Assembly: GCA_013339895.1 (NCBI GenBank)
Contig: JABACO010000005.1
Span: 9,134,898-9,198,897, forward strand
DNA from: Ephydatia muelleri
Taxonomy: Eukaryota > Porifera > Demospongiae > Spongillida > Spongillidae
Direction of reading: 5' to 3'
DNA: 64,000 nt
Under the pieces are notes generated by a model. The model was given only the letters and a program-made list of their open reading frames with translations. It ran no database searches and was not told where the DNA came from. Position 1 is the stretch's first letter, and every line of letters starts with the position of its first letter. The position numbers and the translations under genes were made by a program. Positions 1-10,443 of this stretch are shown here, piece after piece.

Positions 1-262
1 TCCTTGTATTAAGTATTGCATCATTTGTAAACACCTGTGCATTGTGAATTAAAATGTTTAATTTCCTTACTAATTTGTGTTAGTGAAGTATGTGTGTTAT
101 TATATACCGTGCACTACATAATACACATCAACAAACACTGATTAGTTGCTAAAAGGGTGTGCTGTGGTCCCCAGCCCTACCTTCCCACCTCACAAAAATC
201 TGACATCCTTCCATCTGCTGTGGCCCTCCTATCATGTCATGGTCCCCTTCTATATGTGCCAG

Positions 263-637
263 ATAAAGACGTTCTTTGAGGAACACCTGCACACAGATGA
301 AGAGATCAGGCTGATCCAGGAGGGGAGTGGCTACTTTGACGTGAGGGACCATCAGGACAGGTGGGTGCGCATCGAAGTCGTCAAAGGTGACCTCATCGTC
401 CTGCCTGCCGGGATCTATCATCGTTTTACGTTGGACTCAAAGGTGTGTGATTTGAGTTTGCCACACACACCTGTGCAAGGGTTTTGCGTTCATTCTATTG
501 TTGCCCAACAGAACTACATCAAGGCATTGAGGCTGTTTGTTGGAGAGCCGGTGTGGACCCCAATCAACAGACCTGCTGATGACCATCCCAAAAGGGTGCA
601 GTACCTGGAGGCGTTCATCATGAAGGCAACGGCCTAG
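263..637 (+). CDS. ADI1: Acireductone dioxygenase, last two exons (block A copy)
   Basis: This is the 3' part of a second copy of acireductone dioxygenase, the cupin-fold metalloenzyme of the methionine salvage pathway. Exon 263-442 follows a good AG acceptor and encodes the metal-binding run EEHLHTDEE, in which two histidines and a glutamate are ligands, and PAGIYHRF, which carries the fourth ligand. A 69-base intron (443-511, GT-AG) separates it from exon 512-637, which ends at TAG. The intron length is a multiple of three and it has no in-frame stop, so a naive reading frame runs through it. The first two exons would lie left of the window. It differs from the block B copy at two visible residues (I/V in RLIQEG and M/V near the C-terminus). 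Confidence 0.9.
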   Translation: MKTFFEEHLHTDEEIRLIQEGSGYFDVRDHQDRWVRIEVVKGDLIVLPAGIYHRFTLDSKVCDLSLPHTPVQGFCVHSIVAQQNYIKALRLFVGEPVWTPINRPADDHPKRVQYLEAFIMKATA

Positions 638-1041
638 CCAGACTTGTGGTGTATTTATTTGTTGTATTGAAACAATTTATGCTACTGTCTTTAACGTAAT
701 GTCGGATTGTGAGTAGTGTGGAGGGGAGGAAGAGTGTCAGTCAAGTACCCAGACCGATGCCACATCAGCAGATGCGTTAGTGTTCAGACATCTGTGTTAT
801 TGGGTCTGGGTACGAGATTTAGATGGCCTGAGGTTTGTGGAGCGGGACACCACATATAACCAAGCCCGTTTCATGTCATTCCAATACAGGAAGGTAACTG
901 GAAATTAATCCTGTCCCATTGCATATTTATATGTCTACGTAATTATTAAAATTAATTAGCTTTATTCTTGATCTTGAATAACATTGGGCTCTAAAATATG
1001 AGGGTTTTGTTTTTATCACTTGCAAAAATCTAGCTCTAATA
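638..1041. other. No gene seen downstream of the ADI1 stop
   Basis: AT-rich sequence with no coding signal I can support. It is shared with block B at about 49,720-50,123. Confidence 0.6.
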
Positions 1042-1512
1042 GACATCTTGGTTCATAATTGGGAGTTTGGCAAGCCGGCAGCATTGGATTTCACCATTAC
1101 ATCACCGCTAAATCATTCTACTTCGAACGAAGCGAGTGTGATGGCCGGATCCGCTGCGGCGGCTGCCGAACTCCGTCATGTGCAACTTAATTGTCTGAGT
1201 GTGTTGTTCTGCTGCAAAAATGCAGAGAATAATTATAAAGCAGATAAATGTTTGAAAAATAGTCAGTGTAAGATTAGAGGAGTGGTTGCAATGGGCAGCA
1301 TTATCCACCAATGATGAGAAATGCAACCGCTTGGGCTGGGTTTGTATCCCCTTAACCGTGGAGACGTATGGTTGTTGGGGAGAAGAAGCCAGCAGGTACC
1401 TCGACAGACTCGCTACACGGATCGCCACTCGAACTGCTTGTCCCGCAGTGTCGGGGCTATACGGAAGGCCCTGATCAGGGCCACTGCTAGGGCTTTACTG
1501 GCTAGATCATGA
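1042..1512 (+). pseudogene. C-terminal endonuclease fragment of a non-LTR retroelement
   Basis: The frame beginning near 1,042 reads DILVHNWEFGKPAALDF, then resumes near 1,312 with NDEKCNRLGWVCIPLTVETYG and ends near LIRATARALLARS. The same order (DVLIPNWELGKPAA, LGWVCIPL, VESYG, LIRANSRAILSR) is found in the larger element at 42.8-44.3 kb, so this is its C-terminal nuclease-like domain. About 100 bases in the middle do not fit the family and shift the frame, so it is dead. It matches 50,124-50,590. A 5'-truncated retroelement copy is the simplest explanation. Confidence 0.7.
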
Positions 1513-1779
1513 TAACTGATGATGACTCTTTGTGTCCTAGGCAGTAGGTTTGTAGTATTATTACTCATTTATATAACGTTTAAGTATTCATATTGTATAG
1601 TAGTTATAACTCTAAGTGAATTAATAATATTTGCCTAACTACTGTAATGCATATGAAAGAAATCAAGGGCTTAATTAATTTCAATTGTGACTTGTATCCT
1701 TCATTTGTTCACCCATGGTTATTATTGAATCATTTAGCATTCTGTGCTGCTTGTGATTTTTTTTTTTTTGTTGCTGCGA

Positions 1780-2200
1780 AGTCGTCACACCACGGTCTAT
1801 GAAACTATTTAGGACAAACCTCCGGGTATTGCTGGATTATCAGATCGCCAACTTGAAATTCCTGTCCGCTAGTCTTCGTATCCTACACCTCAACTCGAGC
1901 ATATTCACCCACCAACTGGTAGTTCTCTGCTTAAATACCTTGCTGTAGTCACCAGCATTGTTGCATTCAGCTGGAGTAAATGATATTCTCCAGTAGCCAA
2001 GGTTTACATCCAAATATCAACTCAAATGGTGTGTCTCTAGTAGTCTCATATTCACTGGTAAACGTAAGGGCAGGTAGAAGAAGCTAGATCCAGCTGTGTT
2101 CATTCTGCTGTGCAGCCATGCGCAGAGTATCTATAACATTGTCCTCAGTATTAACAAGCCCATCTCATTGAGGGTGATACTAGTTTTTCATACAACAAGT
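1780..2200 (-). pseudogene. Decayed gypsy-type integrase tail
   Basis: On the minus strand the stretch near 2,000-2,190 reads like the end of a retroviral-type integrase core (DGLVNTEDNVIDTLRMAA, then LLLPALTFTSEYETTRDTPFELIFG, with a stop inside). Near 1,790-1,860 a further weak match to the C-terminal GDL...HRPW region can be seen. Several stops and shifts interrupt it. It differs from the gypsy element at 12.8-21.2 kb. The block B copy at 50,860-51,400 has about 100 extra bases near 51,095-51,210. Confidence 0.5.
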
Positions 2201-3060
2201 AGCTGGCAGGTTTCTTTGATTACCCACCAATATAGCTCAACTGACAAGTACATTAAGAAGTGAGCAACGTACAGAACAACACACATATATACAACACTGT
2301 ACTTCAGTCACATTATCCACATGCACACATATCTAGAATCATGTTTTCTCAGTGGTTAGGGGTTCAGAGCTCATCCAGTCTCACACTCATCGGCGTGCTA
2401 CATTAGTGATTGTTGTTCCCAACCACCCTAAGTCTCATGTGTTAATAAATAGCATGGTTTAATGAATCAATCAGGCAGTAAATAGGAAATGAAGCTATTT
2501 CCAGGAAGATAACAAAGCCACAACCCCAAGGAGTGAAATGAGTTTGGCTCCAGAATGCAACCTTTGCATGACAGGCTCAGGATGAAATGCATGCAGATTT
2601 ATGTTCTATATATGTTCTCATTGTGTTCGCACTGTGAGATGATGCATCTCTAGTACCACCCAGATCACAGCATGGAACTTCCTATAAAGTACAAATGGAA
2701 CGTTCTATACGAAAAAGGGGCTTGTGGATTTTATTTTATAACATAAAATTCGATATAATTATCTTCCGAAATAATAACGCTATCGGGTTCCTGTTTTAAC
2801 ACAACATACCACACCATTACTATATGTGAAAATCCGTGTTGGTGTCTTACACATGGGGGGTACCGACGTTACAAGGTCCGATACCCCGTAGGGTTCAAAA
2901 CGGCCACATCTTCAGTTAGGAGTGTCCAAATCGGTTCAAAATAGGTACCTATGTAGAAGGGTCCTACCGCTATTGATTTTTTCTGTTCGTTAATTTTTGC
3001 TTATCCGTTATGGAGATACAAGTGTGCAAAGAAATTATTTCCCGGGCGTTAAGCGCCATT
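2201..3060. other. No gene seen
   Basis: About 860 bases with no coding or RNA signal I can support, shared with block B at about 51,400-52,265. Confidence 0.5.
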
Positions 3061-3071
3061 AATGTCTAGTC

Positions 3072-3270
3072 GTGGCACCGCAATTTGAAGATGTTGCCAA
3101 AAACTGCTTCAAGGATCTGGGAATCACAGTGTCAAGCGGCCATGGCTTTCTGGGTGGTGTAATTGGTACTCGAGAGTATTGCAGAAACTTCATGAAACAG
3201 AAGGTTGAATATTGGACGGAATGTGTCACCAAAGTATCCAAGGCGGCCGTCGGGGCACCTCAGGCAGCAT
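3072..3270 (+). pseudogene. Reverse-transcriptase-element fragment, left half (split)
   Basis: Encodes VAKNCFKDLGITVSSG, GHGFLGGVIGTRE and a YWTECVTKVSKAA run. This resembles the stretch after the polymerase palm in a widespread invertebrate non-LTR retroelement family (recognised from memory). In block B the same frame continues unbroken to 52,680. Here it stops at an insertion after base 3,270, and the right half resumes at 7,446. Only a fragment, with no catalytic motif. Confidence 0.6.
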
Positions 3271-3807
3271 CTGAACCTGCGTCAGCAGGTTCAATATAGG
3301 ATTGATTGAGGAGTCATGAATGTCATTAAAAATTTTCAGTTGCGTCGCGAGGGACAACGAAGAAACGGATAGCTTTTCTCTTTGCAGCAATCGAACGACA
3401 ACACCAAGATCTACGTTTTGGTGCTAGTTTTATGTCATAAAACTATGCCCTTCTAGACCAACTAAGAACCTGTTTCTCGTGCCCATGCCCCAAAAAATTG
3501 TTGGTCGTCGTCGTCGTCTTCTTCTTCTTCTTCTTCTTCTTCTCCGTCAAGTATAACTCACGCTAGGAATGGTTTTAAAGAACGGCGATAGTACCAATCG
3601 CTTCAGAATTTACCGGCGCGGTGCCCCTTAAGGTAATAAAGAAGCTACAACGAAAAAGTACTATATACGGTATGGGTATATTACTATGTTCTAAATACAG
3701 GAGTATGGATAATTTTAGGCAGTATAAATACTCCAACAGGCACAAAATTTATTTTGGTGTCAGTTTAGTCGTTACTTATTTTGGCTAGTGAAGTTGTTTT
3801 TCTAAAA

Positions 3808-4252
3808 ATGCCTTCGCGTAATCGAAAGAAGAGAACGAAGCAACGAGCGGAATACCTCCAAAAGCAAGAAGAGAACAAGGCTAAAGCCCGAGAGCGCTAC
3901 AAGGCCGACCCTGAAAAAAAGAAGGCCTCTGTACGCGAGAGCTACAAGGCCGATCCTGAAAAAAAGAAGGCCTCTGTACGCGAGAGCTACAAGGCCGATC
4001 CTGAAAAAAAGAAGGCCTCTGTACGCGAGAGCTACATCGCAAATATTGAACCTAAGCGTGCTGCTAAAAGGCAGCGATATGGAGAGGACCTCGAGGAGAA
4101 CCGTGCTGCTAAAAGGCAGCGATATGGAGAGGACCTCGAGGAGAACCGTGCTGCTAAAAGGCAGCGATATGGAGAGGACCTCGAGGAGAACCGTGCTGTT
4201 AAAAGGCAGCGATATCAAGAGAGCGTCGAGGAGAACCGTGCTGCTAAAAGGC
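3808..4252 (+). pseudogene. Basic repeat N-terminus of Helitron/PIF1-like protein (exon 1, left part)
   Basis: ATG at 3,808 opens MPSRNRKKRTKQRAEY, followed by two sets of 45-base tandem repeats. The first has three units of YKADPEKKKASVRES; the second has four units close to RYGEDLEENRAAKRQ. Sponge proteins with Helitron-like N-terminal and PIF1 helicase domains commonly begin with such charged, coiled-coil-like repeats (recalled, not searched). The frame is cut at 4,252 by a hAT-like element and continues at 5,210. A TATA-like string (AGTATAAATA, about 3,721) lies some 85 bases upstream of the ATG. No helicase or Rep domain is present in the window, so only the N-terminal portion is here. 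Confidence 0.55.
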
Positions 4253-4287
4253 CAGTGGCGGACGGATGGGGGGGGGGCACAAGGGGC

Positions 4288-4328
<41 letters not shown>

Positions 4329-5204
4329 CCCGTTAAATGAATAGATGCGGTCATACGGTAATAACGGTATACACGACTGAAAACCATCAAATGATTACAA
4401 TACCGCAGTCAGATATATCACATTGATTGTGGTCTCATTAATTAATCACACACAATTTATAATCCTGGGACCATATCATGGCTGCCTATGAAGAACAATC
4501 TGACGCTAGCGTTAACCAGGTAAAGAAAAGAAAGGCGTCTGTGATTACGGATTTCTTCTGTAAACGATCAGCGTTGGTAAGTATAGTACATGAAGCACAA
4601 TAATTATGCAGCTCTATTGGTCAGCTGCTTCCAAAGAAAGTCACCCAAGCAACCTTTTGTCCGCCCTAAGGGCTTGTAGGAAGCAGCAATTTCCAAACGT
4701 TCATACCATCCTTCATATTATGACAGTTTGGCCTCTAACGAGTTGCGAGGCATAGCGCTCCATCAGTGGACTAAGGAGGCTAAAAACGTACCTCAGGTCA
4801 ACAATGACGGGGGAAAGGATGAATGGATTGGCTCTGCTAGCTGTACATAGATGTATCAGCGTTTCTGTGAAGGAAACAATTGATGCTTTTGCAAGCAAAC
4901 AGCCACGGAGAATGAAGCTTTCCTTCATCTTGGAGGATGCAGCCACTGATGCTACTGATGAATAATAAAATTATTGTATGCAGCGGTGTGAATTAAAATT
5001 AATGATTGCATGGGTTTTAAATTATCATTATTTTTACGTAGTTTTGGAAGGTTTTAAAATGTAAAAACCGTTGGCTTCTGGGGCTCTGCCCCAGACCCCG
5101 ATGGGGGAGCTCACAGCGCTCCCCCATACCCCCTAGCTGTGAGTATTTGGGGTCCCGCCCACAAGCGTGCCCCCCCCCCCTCCTAAATCCTGCGTCCGCC
5201 GCTG
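4253..5204 (+). mobile_element. Non-autonomous hAT-like transposon with AAGGC duplication
   Basis: Ends are CAGTGGCGGACG (left) and CGTCCGCCGCTG (right), an imperfect inverted pair. AAGGC is found just outside both ends (4,248-4,252 and 5,205-5,209). Removing the element and one AAGGC keeps the host frame open, which confirms the boundaries. Inside, MAAYEEQSDASVNQ...KRKASVITDFF (4,480-4,575, followed by a GTAAGT donor) looks like a transposase N-terminus. Near 4,775-4,960, LRSTMTGERMNGLALLAV plus AFASKQPRRMKL matches the hAT C-terminal dimerisation region. The catalytic middle is missing. A 5-base duplication is unusual for hAT (normally 8) but known in a subgroup. A C homopolymer over 30 bases long sits inside the left end. 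Confidence 0.75.
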
Positions 5205-6480
5205 AAGGCGGATATACAGGGGTAATTCAGCTACCATTAAGGCAGCTAGAATGAGTCGGTATTGGAAGGGTCGTAGAACTACCACTACCACTACCACCCA
5301 AAGGTATGTTATAGCATGCTGTATGTACCATTTTAAATCTAAGGGCTGCTATGCACGTGGCTCATGGCTTCCTGTCATGCACACATTAACACTCTAGTAT
5401 GCCTGCATGACATATTATCAGATGTACAGTATGGCTTCCTACACGGGATGTTCCCTGGTAAAGGTCAATGTTTGTACAAAAGGTTATTTGTACATGTACA
5501 TGCATCTGTGTCTGTTACATTGTAAATGTGATGTGCAATAAAGGACTATACACATGTGTGTACTACTGTATTTGCATTTTCAGAAATTTAATTAACAAGT
5601 CTGTCATGCGCATCCAACCCTTGCATGCAGCCGATTATCAGATGTACAGTAAGGCTTCCCACAAGTAAAAGTTCCCCATGTACATGTAAAGGGTACAAAA
5701 GGTAATTTGTGTCTCTCACATTGTTTTAAAGGTCCACTGCACATGTGTGTACAGAAAATTGAGTTGTATGAAAATAAAATAATTCACGTTATGCGCAGTT
5801 GGTAAAATGTTTTGATACATGATAAGGCATAATGAATAAAAGTACTGCAACCCTATCTTCTCCCATATAGTTACTCCCTGTTTGAGCCCAACTCTCGCAC
5901 ACTAGCAGAGTATGGAGTGAGTCTTGAAAAAGCAATTCTTAGGGATAGTGAGCTTCTGAGTGATGTAAACAATGCTTTCTGCAATAGCCATCCATTGCTA
6001 GCTCAAAAGGTTGTTACAAGACCTGCCAAGATCTGCCCATGCAGCAGTAAGTAAGATTAGTGCAGATGCATTACTTGCTAAAGCAATAAGTGTACGAAGA
6101 TCACAGGCAGGGTCACTGCTAAAAACTATCCGTAAGGTTAATGCAAAGAAGTTGCAAGAGAGTGATATTTTAGTCGGGCATAGGTTTCATACTGCTGGGG
6201 CTGAGCCTTACTTCTTTGATAATTCGTACACTCACAGAAAACAGCATGGAGCCATTCCAGTAGACCTCAATGGTAGGTGTGGAGTGGCAGAGGAGATAAA
6301 GGACAGGGATAAGGTCACCATACGCCCTTTGAAATGGAAATGTACAAATGAGTGTCGCAAGCTCACTAGTGAAGAAGTAGCAATAGTGTTAAAAACAAAT
6401 TCACTGTTCCAAAAGTCCATTGAAGACCTCAGAGCTGGGCTCGATGCTCTTGATTCAGGGTGTGGTCATGTTCATTACAG
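5205..6480 (+). pseudogene. Helitron/PIF1-like protein N-terminal region (continued), frameshifted
   Basis: After the hAT element the frame continues to 5,303 (RIYRGN...MSRYWKGRR plus a threonine run), where a GTATGT donor follows. An acceptor at 5,870 starts the next exon: YSLFEPNSRTLAEYGVSLEK, AILRDSELLSDVNNAFCN. Near 6,030-6,045 the frame shifts; the continuation reads AVSKISADALLAKAISVRRS, then GHRFHTAGAEPYFFDNSY, PLKWKCTNECRKLTSEEVA and GCGHVHY. The order of these blocks matches the N-terminal region of a sponge protein family I remember as carrying Helitron-like and helicase domains further on. With a hAT insertion and a frameshift it is unlikely to make a full protein. Confidence 0.5.
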
Positions 6481-6800
6481 CAGCGCTGGACCCACGGGCA
6501 CCGCCTGCAGCAGCGCTGGACCCACGGCCACCGCCAGCAGAAGTGCCGCCACCGCCTGCAGCAGCGCTGGACCCACGGGCACCGCCAGCAGAAGTGCCGC
6601 CGCCGCCTGCAGCAGCGCTGGACCCACGGCCACCGCCAGCAGAAGTGCCGCCGCCGCCTGCAGCAGCGCTGGACCCACGGCCACCGCCAGCAGAAGCCCT
6701 GCCACCGCCTGCAGCAGTGCTGGACCCTCCGCCACCGCCAGCAGAAGCGCGGCCACCGCCTGCAGCAGCGCTGGACCCACCGCCTGCAGCGTTACCCCCC
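6478..6800 (+). repeat. GC-rich 51-base minisatellite
   Basis: About six units of a 51-base repeat with the core GCAGCAGCGCTGGACCCACG. In the frame continuing from the preceding gene it encodes repeats of SSAGPTATASRSAAAAC. It is open in several frames on both strands, which produces long artefactual proline- or glycine-rich frames. Confidence 0.85.
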
Positions 6801-7151
6801 GCTGATGCTCCCCCCAATGCTGCCCCCCGCCTTTTTTACTGCCCCCGCCACCCGCATGGCCTTACCCCGGGGGGGGGGGGGGGGGGGGGGGGAGAAGAAG
6901 AAGAGGAAGAGGCCGAGGAAGAGGAGGCGGCAAAACTATTTATTTTATCAAAAACAACTACACTTATCACTATTAATTTTATTGTTATTGTAACATTAAT
7001 TTTACATACGTATTTATTAAAGTTATATAGTAACTTGTGGTCGGGGCAATGCACAAAGCGTTCGTAGGTATAGACATTTTGTCCATTGCACATGTTCCTC
7101 ATCACATTATAGTTATGAAGCTTCGTTGACACGGAGAAAAAAAAACTTATG
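6801..7151. other. G homopolymer and GA-rich stretch, no gene
   Basis: A G run of more than 20 bases at about 6,869-6,891 is followed by AGAAGAAGAAGAGG-type purine repeats and AT-rich DNA. No coding signal is supported. Confidence 0.6.
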
Positions 7152-7452
7152 AAACAAGTAAATAAAAACCTTCTCTAACGAGAAAGTTGGTGGGCATATA
7201 GGATTGACAATGTTGGTGTAAAAAGCACGGAAACAAGTGTGACAGAAATGTTACTGGAAAATTGAAATAGGCCTATATTTAGCCCATTTTCTCAGGCGTG
7301 CGCTGCCTAAATGTGACTGGGCTAAATATAGGCCTATTTCAATTTTCCAGTAACATTTCTGTCACACTTGTTTCCGTGCTTTTTACACCAACATTGTCAA
7401 TCCTATATGCCCACCAACTTTCTCGTTAGAGAAGGTTTTTATTTACTTGTTT
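7152..7452. repeat. 135-base perfect inverted repeat (foldback)
   Basis: 7,152-7,286 and 7,318-7,452 are exact reverse complements (checked base by base), separated by a 31-base loop. The outer end starts AAACAAGTAAAT and finishes ATTTACTTGTTT. The right arm ends exactly at the right boundary of the insertion, the last three Ts being shared with the flank. The block B copy lacks it. It could be a foldback transposon end or an assembly/polymerase turn-around artefact. Confidence 0.95.
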
Positions 7453-7656
7453 AGCACTATGACCAAATCACTGCAATGTGAATGGGAGTTTGTCCAAAGA
7501 GGGGTTCCTGATTGTGCTGAGACATTCATACCATTGCAGCATGCCATCTCAGATCAGTTCTTTCCATCTCTTCTAGGAGGAGTAGTCACTGTTGAGGAGA
7601 AACGTTTGTTTCAGCTGCCAACATACCTTGCTGGTCTGAGGCATATTCCCTGAATT
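7446..7656 (+). pseudogene. Reverse-transcriptase-element fragment, right half (split)
   Basis: Continues the fragment interrupted at 3,270: STMTKSLQCEWEFVQRG, FIPLQHAISDQFFPSLLGG and LFQLPTYLAGL, then a stop. In related elements this is followed by a GGLGI motif; here it reads RHIP and ends. In block B both halves form one frame (52,279-52,680). Confidence 0.6.
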
Positions 7657-7842
7657 GCAGTGGCACGTGTAGCATTGCGACGGTAAATTTGCACAGGTGC
7701 AGACCTTACAGTTGGTAAGAACTCCACACGTCTGAACACAACAGCAGATAAAAATGTGAGACAATCGCTCCTTCGTGGCAGAAATTCTTGGCAATGTACA
7801 CTTCATATATATGTTTTGAACAACAATTTTGACTTTGTGCAT
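7573..7842 (-). other. Dispersed cysteine-rich reading frame, copy 1
   Basis: The minus strand encodes a short cysteine-rich frame: HKVKIVVQNIYMKC, then ATKERLSHIFICCC and NCKVCTC. The same spacing recurs at 33,351-33,614 (HKVKTDVEKHACMC, IPATKEQPSYLCICC, NCKVCTC) and, more decayed, near 34,100-34,310. I do not recognise the family. It overlaps the 3' end of a retroelement fragment on the other strand, so it may be part of a repeat rather than a host gene. Confidence 0.35.
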
Positions 7843-8183
7843 AGAGTGCTCAATTGACTATGTACCTTGCTGGATTAGCACAAAAAAAGCAACACAACAG
7901 TTTTTCAGCATTTTTTCAGGCTCTCAAGGAATATACAGTTGATCTTTCTTGCATACTCCAAACTGCTCATTCAGAGGCACGGTTCAATACAGCGGCAAGA
8001 CTGTCCCCCAAAGCATACCACAGACAGGCCCGTTGGAAGCAATGGATAAGTGGTCAGGCCAGCAGAGAGCTGAGCAGGGGGAGGGTTGGGAGGAGAGGGG
8101 TAATCAGTCCCCTACACACTCCTAGAAGCCAATTTGCATATTTCCTGCAGTCTGAGAGGCATTATTTGGATCAGGATGCATGA

Positions 8184-8869
8184 ATTGTCAATGACAACTT
8201 TTAATATTTCATGCCACTGATGTTTTGCCCTTAGTATTCAAGTTGAACTTGGCTGCTTCATTAGGTTTTTTGCTATCTGGTAACTGAAAATTGTCAGTGG
8301 TCGATTTGCTGCAAACCATGAGTTGACTATATACATGTACATACCAAGCCAGATAACTATTAGAAAATAGCAAATAAAATTAAGCCTAACATGTGATAGC
8401 AACTGGAACCAATAAAATTAGTATACACCATTTCATACTATATTGCGATCAGGTTGGTGAAAAGTGGTCAGGTCATGGCCAGATAGCCCGACCCATTCCA
8501 ACAGCCCTGTACCATGATGGATGTCACTGATGTGCATTCCCTAGCCCTGTAGTTATTTTCATGTGTATCAAGTGGATGTGGTTAGTCACAGCCTATTCTC
8601 TATCTCACTTGGGTTTATCTGATAGGGAGGGGGCATGACAAGTATATCCACTGTCGAGCGTGGGAGATAGATTTTGTAGGGAGCTTGTGGTCCCCATTCC
8701 TCCCAGGGATCAGAATGTCACAGACTGGAGTCTGGCGTAAGAAGATTAAAAATACATATTATTATTATTTTTGAATACAGTTACAGCAGGATAAACACAA
8801 TTACATTATTTTAATAATAATAAGGATAACTAACTTACATTAGATGCCGCTAACAAACCTACAGTTCTA
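8184..8869. other. No gene seen
   Basis: Shared with block B. No coding signal I can support. Confidence 0.5.
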
Positions 8870-9115
8870 CTAACCTATCCGGACATTTTCTCTCCCCATG
8901 ATGGCCCTAGCCACTGACCTCACCAGTGACATGTTGAGGTGGCCATAGATGTCACCCAGCATTTTGGGTTTGGGAATGGCCTGGCCGATGGCAAGTAGAG
9001 AGGCGAGACGGGAACAGGGAAGTAGAGGCTTCTTCTTTGTTGTGCTGTCATTAGGTTTGACTGCACAATCACCCATGCGTAGCACCCTATCACCTGTTAA
9101 TCCATTCACCTTCAT
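8870..9115 (-). pseudogene. C-terminal tail of the endonuclease non-LTR element
   Basis: On the minus strand the frame contains CSRLASLLAIGQAIPK followed by DIYGHLNMSLVRSVARAIMG. This parallels LSRLAGRLATQLGQPK and LIYGRLNLTLIRANSRAIL at the end of the element at 42.8-44.3 kb. Only the last 60 or so residues of the family are present, as expected for a 5'-truncated copy. Matches 53,909-54,154. Confidence 0.6.
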
Positions 9116-9599
9116 TCATAGGGCAATTGAAAGGCCATTTTCCATTTTACTGCAGAGTGCGGTATGTACTCATATCACAGTGAATGAACATTGGTACATA
9201 AACTACAAAAACTGTGTTCTGTTCGTTACAATATATAACTACATGTATCAAATGGTATCGCTTTCTTTGATGAATCACCTTGGACTAGTTAGTTATTATC
9301 AAGTGCTGTACTGTAAACTATTAATAGCTTTTATTACCGATGACATTCTTTGTCATTCTATACATGGACATAAAAGCAATGGAATTTTAAATTATTACAA
9401 CTTTAGTGACTTTTAGTTCATCCCCAGCCTCTTTTTGTTGGAACCCAAATGCATTAGGCTATTCCATATTTAATGACGATCGTACAGGGGGATGGATGAA
9501 TGGCTAACTAACTAATGTGTCATCCATACCACCTGTACGGTCATTAAATGGACAGCAAGTCCATTATCTGAATGCCCGTCTCCGAAAGTATTGTCAATT

Positions 9600-9652
9600 T
9601 GTGTGTGTGTGTGTGTGTGCGTGTGTGTGTGTGTGTGTATGTGTGTGTATAC
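9600..9652. repeat. GT microsatellite
   Basis: Interrupted (GT)n. The block B version at about 54,634-54,679 lacks the GC interruption seen here. Confidence 0.9.
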
Positions 9653-9950
9653 TCGTGCATGTAACTATATGCATAAACCTGTTCACAATTCAATTGCAAA
9701 TAAAAGCTAGATGGCCAGCTATGTATGAGCAATTTCTGGATAGGCTGTAAGTATGGAGGTGACGTGGTCACCCACCACAACAAGCTTAGCGATGTTTTGT
9801 TGAGTTGCCAGAAGGCCTGCATTGGTTTTCAATAGGTTGCTTGCTAGTCAGGCAGGGCATGCACTGATCAGTAGCCCTCCTCCCTAAAGCATGTATTCGA
9901 GTGTATTGGTGATGAAATGTAATTCATCAGAGAGCCTGGGGCCAAGAGGC

Positions 9951-10281
9951 TGTATGGACACGCTTGTGTATCATCAAAGCGCTACCACGTCCAAATACCT
10001 TTCCACATTCAGAGCATTGAAAATTCTTCTGTTGTGTATGAACAAGCATGTGGCTCTTCAGATGCCCACTCTGTGCAAATTAACTTCCCACATTCAGAGC
10101 ACTGAAAATTCTTCTCTTGTGTATGGACAAGCATGTGGCTCTTCAGATGTCCACTCCGTGCAAATGCCTTCCCACATTCAGAGCACTGAAAGTGTGTATG
10201 GACAAGCTTGTGTAGCTTCAGAGTGCCACCACGTCCAAATGCCTTTCCACATTCAGAACACTGATGCATATTATGCACTTT
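9951..10281 (-). pseudogene. C2H2 zinc-finger gene remnant (block A)
   Basis: Minus-strand remains of a zinc-finger gene. It starts MHNMHQCSECGKAFGRGG; two fingers are readable, then a small indel in the third (CSECGKLICTEW) shifts the frame. Beyond it part of one more finger is seen before the sequence jumps at about 9,957 to flanking DNA. Compared with block B (55,237-56,263) a 943-base segment holding the later fingers is gone, and TGTATG stands at both ends of the missing stretch, a microhomology deletion signature. The linker between fingers 1 and 2 is also shortened (HTHFQ). Confidence 0.85.
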
Positions 10282-10394
10282 TTCTCACATTCCAGGAAAA
10301 GTCAATCTGTCAACACAAATGAAAATTAAAGTACCATTTGGAACTGTTAAGATAAATTATAAAACAATTATGCAATGCGTATCAATTAGAATTG

Positions 10395-10411
10395 CAATTA
10401 TTTGTACATGC

Positions 10412-10443
<32 letters not shown>
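10395..10443. repeat. Poly-C tract
   Basis: Almost 50 C bases in a row, just upstream of the zinc-finger remnant. It is shorter in block B (56,397-56,424) and absent at the intact zinc-finger locus, where the equivalent place near 22,660 is GGGGCGGAGGG. Confidence 0.95.

Larger units (their letters stand above)
3271..7445. mobile_element. 4.2 kb insertion present only in block A
   Basis: Block B reads straight from ...GGCAGCA into TTTAGCAC..., whereas block A has about 4.2 kb between these two strings. The insertion sits exactly between an A and a T, with no clear target duplication. Its first bases are TCTGAACC, followed by a small hairpin (TGAACCTGC, loop GTCA, GCAGGTTCA). Its right edge lies inside the outer arm of a 135-base perfect inverted repeat. 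The cargo is the N-terminal part of a Helitron/PIF1-type protein gene. A/T insertion and TC at the 5' end recall Helitrons, but the right end (ACTTG) lacks the usual CTRR, so the class is uncertain. Confidence 0.7.

Noticed and set aside
6420..7067. 215-residue proline-rich frame and antisense glycine-rich frames
   Set aside because: Alternative frames of the 51-base minisatellite; the upstream conserved protein is in a different frame.
3271..7445. Confident call of the 4.2 kb insertion as a canonical Helitron
   Set aside because: TC start and A/T site fit, but the 3' end lacks CTRR and no Rep or helicase motif is present in the insert.
7854..8183. 109-residue frame after the retroelement fragment
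   Set aside because: No recognisable motif, differs between blocks by indels, and overlaps repeat-derived DNA.
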